From: CAYSRJ01 sp964521865
GTDB lineage: Bacteria > Spirochaetota > B62-G9 > DRHN01
Direction: 5' to 3'
Assembly (NCBI GenBank): GCA_964521865.1
Contig: CAZFTJ010000002.1
Location: 1 to 64,000, forward strand
DNA: 64,000 bases
This document shows positions 58,430 through 64,000 of the stretch, one piece after another. The notes below the pieces were generated by a model. That model was not told where the DNA came from. It saw only the letters and a list, made by a program, of their open reading frames with translations, and made no database searches. The position numbers were made by a program, and so were the translations under genes. Numbering within the stretch: position 1 is the stretch's first letter; each line of letters starts with the position of its first letter.

Positions 58430-58852
58430 ATGAGTATCACGCTGAACGCGCTGTTGAAATCGCCGTGGGTATTTCACCTGTCAACCGGGAGCTGCAACAA
58501 CTGCGACATCGAAGTCCTCGACTGCCTCACTCCCCGCTTCGATATCGAGCGTTTCGGCATGCTCCTTACCGGTAGCATCAAACACGCCGACGTACTTCTG
58601 GTTACCGGTTCCTGCAACAGGAAGTCGGCGAAAAGACTGAAGGTGATGTACGAGCAGGCTCCCAAACCCTGTGTGGTCGTTGCCATAGGCGAATGCTCGC
58701 TCTCCAGGGGGATGTTCATACACAGCTACAACTGCCCCGTCCCTCTCGACAGGATCATTCCGGTCGATGTATATATTCCCGGCTGCCCGCCGAAGCCGGA
58801 GGCGATTATTGCCGGGGCGGTAAAACTCATCCAGAAGATAAGGGGAAAATGA
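58430..58852 (+). CDS. Group 4 [NiFe]-hydrogenase small subunit, NuoB/EchC-like
   Basis: The product has 140 residues from the ATG at 58430, one base after the NuoH-like stop. The proximal [4Fe-4S] ligands are visible: STGSCNNCDIEVLDCLTPRF (CxxC), AIGECSLSRGMFIHS and PGCPPKPEAIIAGAVKLI. An additional Cys occurs in VTGSCNRKSAKRL, where many homologues have a proline. As usual for group 4, it lacks the long C-terminal cluster domain of periplasmic small subunits. It overlaps the NuoC-like gene as ATGA. Confidence 0.9.
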   Translation: MSITLNALLKSPWVFHLSTGSCNNCDIEVLDCLTPRFDIERFGMLLTGSIKHADVLLVTGSCNRKSAKRLKVMYEQAPKPCVVVAIGECSLSRGMFIHSYNCPVPLDRIIPVDVYIPGCPPKPEAIIAGAVKLIQKIRGK

Positions 58853-59325
58853 TGAACCGTGAGGAGATCCTCAAGGACATACAAACAAGATTCAGTGACA
58901 GCATCGTCGATTTCTTCGATAAATCCCCCAAAAGGGTATATATTGAGATCAAACCGGAATCACTGGTGAGCGTTGCAACCCATATCTTCAAAGAGCGTGA
59001 AGCACGGTTCAACATCGCCTCGGGGGTCGATTCCCGCTCGCACATCGAGATACTCTACCACTTCTCCCTGGAATATATAAATCTTCTTATATCACTGCGC
59101 GTAAAGCTCGACCGGGACAATCCGGAGATCGATTCTCTTGCGCCTGTGTTCAAGGGTGCAAACTGGATCGAACGGGAAATGCATGAGCTTCTGGGTATCA
59201 AGTTCAGAGGTCACCCGGATTTGAGGAGACTGCTTCTCGCCGATGAATGGCCGGTGGGTGTATATCCTCTGCGCAGTGACTATCAGGAATGGGATAGAAA
59301 TGCCATAAGAGACAGAGGTGTGTAA
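58849..59325 (+). CDS. Hydrogenase subunit, NuoC/EchD-like
   Basis: The product has 158 residues (ATG at 58849 or 58852). It has the NuoC 30-kDa fold: SLEYINLLISLRVKLDRDNP, IDSLAPVFKGANWIEREMHE and LLGIKFRGHPDLRRLLLADE, ending LRSDYQEWDR. The ERExxDLxGIxFxGHPxLRRLL motif is diagnostic. It supports the large subunit structurally and carries no cofactor. It overlaps the genes on both sides by a few bases. Confidence 0.9.
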   Translation: MMNREEILKDIQTRFSDSIVDFFDKSPKRVYIEIKPESLVSVATHIFKEREARFNIASGVDSRSHIEILYHFSLEYINLLISLRVKLDRDNPEIDSLAPVFKGANWIEREMHELLGIKFRGHPDLRRLLLADEWPVGVYPLRSDYQEWDRNAIRDRGV

Positions 59326-60509
59326 TGGCGAAATCAGTCATACCGATAGGACCCTGGCACCCGCTTCAGGAAGAGCCTGAATTTTTCACCCTGACTGTCG
59401 ACGGGGAAACGGTTGTCGACATCGATGTGCGCATCGGGTACAACCACCGGGGAATCGAAAAACTCTCGGAGAGGAAGAGTTTCGACCAGGCAACCTTCGT
59501 TATAGAGAGAATCTGCGGGATATGCTCCACATCGCATCCCTTCGCATACACCCGGGCGGTTGAAGATATCATTCCCGTCGAAGTGCCGGAACGTGCAAAG
59601 TACATACGAACCATTGTCGCAGAGGGAGAGAGGATCCATTCGCATCTGCTCTGGTTTGGGCTGGCAGGTCATTTTCTCGGGTACAACACTGTGTATCACT
59701 GGGTCTGGAAGCTGAGAGAGGAGATCCTCGATGTTCTCGAAATACTCACCGGGAATCGAAACCACTACGCGATGTTCAAGCCGGGAGGCGTGAGAAGAGA
59801 TATCAATGCGGACGATATACCGCTTGTGCAAAAAAAGATAGATTCCATTGTTCCTACCCTTAACCGTTTGAAAAAAGCTGTTCTCGATGACCCGGTATTG
59901 CATGCGCGTCTGAAGGGAATAGGAATCCTTACCAGGGAGGAGGCTATCGATTACTGCGCCCTCGGCCCGACCTCAAGGGCGTCGGGTGTTGCAAAGGATG
60001 TGAGAAAAAACGCTCCATACGGCGCATACGACAGGGTCGCCTGGGATATGATCGTCACCGAGAACGGCGATGTGTTCGACAAAGTCGTTGTAAGGATCCT
60101 GGAACTTTACGAATCCATCAAGATCATGAAAACCTGCCTTGCAGAGCTTCCGCCGGGAGAGATAGATCTCAACATAAAGGATATTCCGCCCGGAGAAGGT
60201 ATCGGTGCGCACGAAGCGCCTCGGGGCGAGACCTTTCACTATGTACGAAGCGACGGAACCAACCGCCCGGCACGGCACAAGGTGCGTGCACCCACGTTCA
60301 TGAACCTCCCGACCTGCAAGGCGACCGTGGTCGGTGAGACCATTTCGGATGCAACGATAATTCTCGCCGCAATCGATCCCTGCTACTGCTGTACGGAAAG
60401 GGTGGCGGTTCGGGATGAGCGTGGCAGAAAGATGCTCGGCAGCCCGGATCTTGTCAGGCTGTCGCAGGAAAAAACAAAAAAAATTGCAAAAAAGATGGGG
60501 ATACGATGA
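59325..60509 (+). CDS. Group 4 [NiFe]-hydrogenase large (catalytic) subunit
   Basis: This 394-residue subunit keeps all four nickel-ligand cysteines: RICGICS with Cys64 and Cys67, and DPCYCCTER with Cys353 and Cys356. This distinguishes a working [NiFe] hydrogenase from NuoD. GERIHSHLLWFGLAGHFLGY and KPGGVRRDINADDIP are further family motifs. The 38 residues after Cys356 include an Arg at the expected protease cleavage position and a tail rich in Lys. Together with the maturation protease gene downstream, this indicates processing and nickel insertion. The reaction is proton reduction or hydrogen oxidation on the cytoplasmic side, coupled to ion transport. Confidence 0.92.
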   Translation: MAKSVIPIGPWHPLQEEPEFFTLTVDGETVVDIDVRIGYNHRGIEKLSERKSFDQATFVIERICGICSTSHPFAYTRAVEDIIPVEVPERAKYIRTIVAEGERIHSHLLWFGLAGHFLGYNTVYHWVWKLREEILDVLEILTGNRNHYAMFKPGGVRRDINADDIPLVQKKIDSIVPTLNRLKKAVLDDPVLHARLKGIGILTREEAIDYCALGPTSRASGVAKDVRKNAPYGAYDRVAWDMIVTENGDVFDKVVVRILELYESIKIMKTCLAELPPGEIDLNIKDIPPGEGIGAHEAPRGETFHYVRSDGTNRPARHKVRAPTFMNLPTCKATVVGETISDATIILAAIDPCYCCTERVAVRDERGRKMLGSPDLVRLSQEKTKKIAKKMGIR

Positions 60510-61117
60510 AACTACCGAAGGCTCGAGAGCTGGTAGAGGCAGTGAAGGCCCTGGTCAAGGGACCCTATACCTCAAAATTCCCGTTTGCACCGCACGTTCC
60601 GTACCCGAGCTTCAGGGGACAGCCGAAGTACGATCAAGACAAATGCGTCGGCTGTCTGGCATGCGAGCAGGTATGTCCGGTCGAGGCCATCGGACACCGG
60701 GATGAAACGGAAAACGGCCGGCCGAGAAGAATCATTATACACTATACGGACACCTGCATTTTCTGCGGCAGTTGCGAACAGGCCTGCATTGCGGATCACG
60801 AGGGTATTCGGCTTTCAAACGAATGGGAGCTCTCCTTTTTCGACCGTAAAAACGAGTCTTTCGAAACGATAGAAAAGGAGCTTCAGCTCTGCGAGATCTG
60901 CGGTGCGGTAATTGGGTGCAAGGATCACCTGAAATGGATCGCCCAGCGCATCGGAGAGCTTTCGTACTCGAGTCCCACCCTCTTCTACTCCCACCTGAAA
61001 GAGCTGGGAGTGGTGGATGAAAACATAATATCAGCCCTGAAAGACCGCGGGCGTTCCGACCGGATGAAGATTCTCTGCGCGCGGTGCAGGAGAGAGACCA
61101 CTCTTACCACGAAGTAG
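60506..61117 (+). CDS. Two-cluster ferredoxin subunit, EchF/NuoI/HycF-like
   Basis: The product has 203 residues. Two [4Fe-4S] motifs are present: CVGCLACEQVCPVEAIGH and CIFCGSCEQACIADHEGI. The C-terminal 80 residues contain LCEICGAVIGCKDHLKWI and LCARCRRETTL, an extra Cys/His-rich segment that could bind zinc or another cluster. It relays electrons to the small subunit. The start overlaps the large-subunit stop as ATGA. The extension is longer than in EchF and resembles HycF-type subunits. Confidence 0.85.
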   Translation: MKLPKARELVEAVKALVKGPYTSKFPFAPHVPYPSFRGQPKYDQDKCVGCLACEQVCPVEAIGHRDETENGRPRRIIIHYTDTCIFCGSCEQACIADHEGIRLSNEWELSFFDRKNESFETIEKELQLCEICGAVIGCKDHLKWIAQRIGELSYSSPTLFYSHLKELGVVDENIISALKDRGRSDRMKILCARCRRETTLTTK

Positions 61118-61132
61118 CCCGAACGGCAGCCG

Positions 61133-61642
61133 ATGCACGAATCGAAAAAACCTGGGAAAAACCACATACTAAAAAATACCCCTGACAATCCGTTCACCTC
61201 GCTTTTAAACGGCAGGATAGTATTCGTCGGCATCGGAAACACCATGCGCGGTGACGACGGGCTCGGTCCGGTACTTGTCGAGCGGCTCAAAAACAAGATT
61301 GATCTTCCGTGTATAAACGGAGGAGAGGTTCCGGAAAATTATTTCGGCATAATCGTGAAGGAGCATCCCGACACGGTTGTTCTTATCGATGCAGTGCAGC
61401 TTTTTCTCGACCCGGGCGAATACAGAGTGCTGCAGTACGATGAAATTCTCAATGCAGGCTTTTCCACCCACACTGCATCGCCCTCAATCTTTATGGGGTA
61501 TCTCGGCAGCGAAACCGGTGCAGCAATCTATATGCTCGGCGTTCAGCCGGTAAACACGAATCTGGGCGGTGAATTGTCTGCTCCAGTCAAACGTACCCTG
61601 GCCCGTCTGGAGAATCTCATCCTCGAAGCGCTCGCGTCTTGA
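61133..61642 (+). CDS. hycI: [NiFe]-hydrogenase maturation protease (HycI-like)
   Basis: The product has 169 residues. The fold and nickel-sensing acids appear in IVFVGIGNTMRGDDGLGPVL (Asp), TVVLIDAVQLFLDPGEYRVL (Asp) and STHTASPSIFMGYLGSETGA (His). The first 25 residues are a polar extension. These proteases cut the C-terminal tail of the large subunit after nickel insertion. The gene lies 15 bases after the last structural gene and ends the operon. No hypA-F genes are in the window, so the other maturation factors must lie elsewhere. Confidence 0.88.
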   Translation: MHESKKPGKNHILKNTPDNPFTSLLNGRIVFVGIGNTMRGDDGLGPVLVERLKNKIDLPCINGGEVPENYFGIIVKEHPDTVVLIDAVQLFLDPGEYRVLQYDEILNAGFSTHTASPSIFMGYLGSETGAAIYMLGVQPVNTNLGGELSAPVKRTLARLENLILEALAS

Positions 61643-61752
61643 GAACCATTGCCTGCAGTACGGGCTTTATCCACTGTTAAATCGGTAATTTATTAATCCG
61701 GTAATTCGTACCGGGTTCTGAAATGTATCCCGGCCTCTTTTACACCCATTAC

Positions 61753-61777
61753 CCGCCATAAACAGCGGAGTTTTTTT
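61753..61777 (+). terminator. Weak terminator after the hydrogenase operon
   Basis: CCGC (61753-61756) and GCGG (61765-61768) form a short stem followed by AG and seven T (61771-61777). The stem is only four pairs, so termination is uncertain. It sits between convergent operons. Confidence 0.35.
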
Positions 61778-61779
61778 CC

Positions 61780-62616
61780 CTATCCCTTTACTGCGCCGCC
61801 TGCAAGGCCCTGAACGAGCTGTTTTTCAATAAAGAAGAACAAAATCACCACGGGAATAACCGATAAGAAGGATGCAGCCATCAAATACTGCCACTGCACC
61901 ATCCATCTACCCACAAAATTGTACAGGCCGACGGTGAGCGGCCGTTTTTCCATTGTTTTGATAAATGTGAGGGCGAACATAAACTCGTTCCACGATGTGA
62001 TAAAGGCGTAAATTACCGTGGTTACCACACCCGGCATGGCTATGGGTATCATTACTCTGAAGATCGTCCCGATTCTCGTGCATCCGTCAATGAGCGCAGC
62101 TTCTTCAATCTCTTTAGGAATCGACTGGAAGTAGCCGTTCAGCATCCATATGGAAAAAGCAAGGGTGAATACCGAGTTTACCAGAATCAGAGAGAGATAG
62201 GTATCGAGAAGGTGAAGCTTCGACATAATTTTGAAAAGTGAAATAATTACAATAACCGGCGAAAACATCTGAACAACCAGGAAAACATAGAGCAACAGCT
62301 TCCGACCATGAAACCTCAGCCGTGCGACTGCATAGGCTGCGGGTATGCACAGTGCGGTGTTGAGCAGTGTTGCGCCGGATGCAATGATGACGCTGTTGAG
62401 AAAATATTTCGCCATGGGGTACTTCGACCAGATAAGTTTGAAGTTACCCCATGCAATTCTTTTCGGTATCCAGAAGGGGGGTTTTGTGTATACCTGATCA
62501 AAATCCTTCAACATTGTCGAAATCATCACGAAAAAGGGAAAAAGCAGGACAGCAATAATAACAGTCGCCCAGAAGTATATCAGGATCTTTTTCAATACAA
62601 CATTTTTTTCGACCAA
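61780..62616 (-). CDS. Sugar ABC transporter permease, MalG type (second transporter)
   Basis: This 278-residue permease has six helices, the EAA loop EEAALIDGCTRIGTIFRVMI and the typical end EKQLVQGLAGGAVKG. The start is TTG at 62616, supported by AGGAG six bases upstream. It follows the MalF-type gene after three bases. It resembles the permease at 10030 in organisation but is a separate system with different sequence. No sugar-metabolic gene adjoins it in this window, so the substrate is unknown. The gene is convergent with the hydrogenase operon. Confidence 0.88.
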   Translation of the reverse strand: MVEKNVVLKKILIYFWATVIIAVLLFPFFVMISTMLKDFDQVYTKPPFWIPKRIAWGNFKLIWSKYPMAKYFLNSVIIASGATLLNTALCIPAAYAVARLRFHGRKLLLYVFLVVQMFSPVIVIISLFKIMSKLHLLDTYLSLILVNSVFTLAFSIWMLNGYFQSIPKEIEEAALIDGCTRIGTIFRVMIPIAMPGVVTTVIYAFITSWNEFMFALTFIKTMEKRPLTVGLYNFVGRWMVQWQYLMAASFLSVIPVVILFFFIEKQLVQGLAGGAVKG

Positions 62617-62619
62617 GAG

Positions 62620-63522
62620 CTACTCCTCACCTTTAAAATAGAACCTCGAATAGATGATGCTTATTGCAAGAAGTATAACAAATGTGATAACAGCCATTGC
62701 GGATGCCGGCCCGAAACGCAGGAAATTGAACGAGTATTTATAGATAAAAGTTATTAAAATATCCGTGGTATTGATCGGGCCGCCCTTTGTAAGAATATAG
62801 ATTGTGTTAAAATCATTGAAGGTCCACAGTATCGAGAGCAGCGTCGCTATAACGATAAGGTTTTTTAATAGAGGCAGGGTCACAAGACGGAATTTCTGGA
62901 TTGCGTTGACCCCGTCGACAACCGCAGCTTCGTAGAGGTCTTTCGGAATCGCCTGAAGACCTGCAAGGAAAACAAGAGACATAAAGGGGATACCGATCCA
63001 TATATCGACCCATATCGCTGCAAAAAAGGCGGGGATCGGGTAGGCAAGCCAGAACGGCGGATGCTGCGTAACGTGAAGCAGCTTTAATGTTTGATTGAGA
63101 AGTCCGAAATCAGCATTGTACACCCACTGCCACAGCATAACGCTGATGGGAACAGAAGATGCCCATGGAAGAATCAAAAGAGTTCTGTATACCTTTCGGC
63201 CGCGATAATCAACGTTGAGCAAAAGTGCAATAATGATACCGAACAGGGTTTTCACCAGTACGGCAAGACCGGTCCAGATGAACGATCGGCCGAGCACATC
63301 CCAGAAGTCACGTATCTTCGTCAGATATGCGAAATTGCCCAGCCCGATAAACTCGACGATCTTGCCGAGTTTGTTGGTCTTGAAAAGGGACATCAAAAAG
63401 ACGTAAAATATCGGATAAAACATAAAAAGCAGCAGAAAGATCGTCCCCGGAATGAGAAGTACGTAGGCAAGCCTGGATTCTGTGGTCCAGAAATGTCCCT
63501 TCTGCTTTACCTCATTGATCAT
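62620..63522 (-). CDS. Sugar ABC transporter permease, MalF type (second transporter)
   Basis: This 300-residue inner-membrane permease has six helices (LLIPGTIFLLLFMFYPIFYV near the start) and the EAA loop DLYEAAVVDGVNAIQKFRLV. It also has the late motif IYILTKGGPINTTDILITFI. It forms the channel with the MalG-type partner encoded three bases later. A strong terminator-like hairpin lies between it and the binding-protein gene upstream, so it is probably expressed at a lower level than the binding protein. Confidence 0.88.
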   Translation of the reverse strand: MINEVKQKGHFWTTESRLAYVLLIPGTIFLLLFMFYPIFYVFLMSLFKTNKLGKIVEFIGLGNFAYLTKIRDFWDVLGRSFIWTGLAVLVKTLFGIIIALLLNVDYRGRKVYRTLLILPWASSVPISVMLWQWVYNADFGLLNQTLKLLHVTQHPPFWLAYPIPAFFAAIWVDIWIGIPFMSLVFLAGLQAIPKDLYEAAVVDGVNAIQKFRLVTLPLLKNLIVIATLLSILWTFNDFNTIYILTKGGPINTTDILITFIYKYSFNFLRFGPASAMAVITFVILLAISIIYSRFYFKGEE

Positions 63523-63540
63523 CGTATTCCCTTGAAAGTA

Positions 63541-63569
63541 GAAAAACCCCGGTATGCAGAATACCGGGG
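63541..63569 (-). terminator. Attenuator between binding-protein and permease genes
   Basis: On the minus strand, CCCCGGTAT and ATACCGGGG form a nine-pair stem with a five-base loop, followed by TTTTTC. It lies 19 bases after the binding-protein stop and about 20 bases before the MalF-type start. This is the usual device for making more binding protein than permease. Confidence 0.7.
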
Positions 63570-63587
63570 CCTGTTATCTGTTTTTGC

Positions 63588-64000
63588 TCACATTCCTCTC
63601 AGGGCATCGATCTGTTTTGCGGCATCGTCAAGCGCATCTTTCGGGGATGCCTTGCCAAGGAACACCGTTCCGACGGCATTCCAGATGATATCCGTACATT
63701 CAGACCACTCGGCAACGAGCGGCCATCCCTTTGCCACAGCATTCGCTTTGACCATCTCCTTGTACACAGGGGTCTGGAAGAACGGATCTTTTCCCGCAGA
63801 TTTTGTTACAGGCGGGAACCCGACAAGTTTCTGGAAGGGAATCTGAACCTCATCAGAATAGAAGTAATCGAGGAATTTACCCACCATCTCTTTGCTTTTT
63901 GATGTATTGAAAAACGCGAGTGAGTCTGTAACAAGCAGGCTCGAAGGTTTGGAGCCCTTAAAATAGGGCATCTGGGAGGGAGCCCAGCCGAAAGGAACAT
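63588..64000 (-). CDS. Extracellular sugar-binding protein, partial (window edge)
   Basis: This is the C-terminal 137 or so residues of a CUT1-type solute-binding protein; the N-terminus lies beyond the window. Visible are VPFGWAPSQMPYFKGSKPSS, LAFFNTSKSKEMVGKFLDYF, QIPFQKLVGFPPVTKSAGKD and WNAVGTVFLGKASPKDALDD, ending AAKQIDALRGM. These are typical of the last lobe and hinge of such proteins. It is the first gene of the second transporter cluster, with the two permeases downstream after the attenuator hairpin. Confidence 0.85.
   Translation of the reverse strand, partial: VPFGWAPSQMPYFKGSKPSSLLVTDSLAFFNTSKSKEMVGKFLDYFYSDEVQIPFQKLVGFPPVTKSAGKDPFFQTPVYKEMVKANAVAKGWPLVAEWSECTDIIWNAVGTVFLGKASPKDALDDAAKQIDALRGM

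Noticed and set aside
59325..60509. Reading the large subunit as NuoD of complex I
   Set aside because: All four nickel-binding cysteines are present and a maturation protease follows; NuoD lacks these cysteines.
1..64000. CRISPR arrays, complete tRNA or rRNA genes
   Set aside because: No regularly spaced short repeats and no cloverleaf-forming sequences were noticed on either strand. This was by eye; a tRNA and CRISPR scan would be decisive.

Overview
The window is a mosaic of bacterial DNA, probably from a strict anaerobe. Two facts point tentatively to a spirochaete. The sugar-binding protein at 11918-13270 has a signal peptide ending in AGGTKEK with no lipobox cysteine, and uroporphyrinogen-decarboxylase (URO-D)-like genes sit beside sugar ABC transporters. 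No marker gene is present, so this is inference. The 100-N run shows that the sequence is a draft scaffold.

Bases 1-18200 are accessory in character: mostly AT-rich, with gene remnants and transposase debris. Bases 1-2400 hold decayed URO-D, sugar-isomerase and ABC-permease genes. Bases 2613-13270 hold a leftward carbohydrate cluster: binding protein, two permeases, rhamnulokinase-type kinase, class II aldolase, fucose-isomerase-like protein, sugar-phosphate isomerase-like protein and a URO-D-like protein. A frameshifted IS630-type element interrupts it. An RpiR/SIS regulator faces the other way at 14364. A toxin-antitoxin-like unit and small membrane proteins follow. The region ends at 18115-18320 with a promoter, a remnant of the tmRNA gene reduced to its acceptor/T-arm minihelix, a terminator and a second degenerate copy of the tmRNA 3' end. 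This looks like an attachment-site scar at the AT/GC boundary.

Bases 18571-39554 carry a B12-type radical SAM protein with a response regulator, then a 13-gene leftward operon of heterodisulfide-reductase (Hdr) and Flox-like genes. It has three HdrA proteins (one fused to a GltD/NfnB-like module), one HdrB, two HdrC, two MvhD/FloxD, several FrhB/FloxB/FloxC-like iron-sulfur proteins and one FAD/NAD reductase (FloxA). This reads as an NAD(P)H/ferredoxin/disulfide electron-bifurcating machine.

Bases 39929-47921 hold redox signalling and electron-transfer genes: a membrane histidine kinase with response regulator, a 13-haem cytochrome, a DUF438-hemerythrin-PAS protein, and a histidine kinase fused to a CoA-disulfide-reductase-like flavoprotein and a rhodanese.

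Bases 48269-61642 are two divergent operons: a leftward Mrp-type cation/proton antiporter (A to G, with A split) and a rightward group 4 [NiFe]-hydrogenase with a HydB/HydG-like NAD(P)H module and a maturation protease. Together they resemble an Mbh-type ion-pumping hydrogenase. Rex-like palindromes lie just upstream of the hdr-flox operon and of the mrp operon, suggesting shared control by the NADH/NAD+ ratio. The window closes with a second leftward sugar ABC transporter whose binding protein runs off the end.
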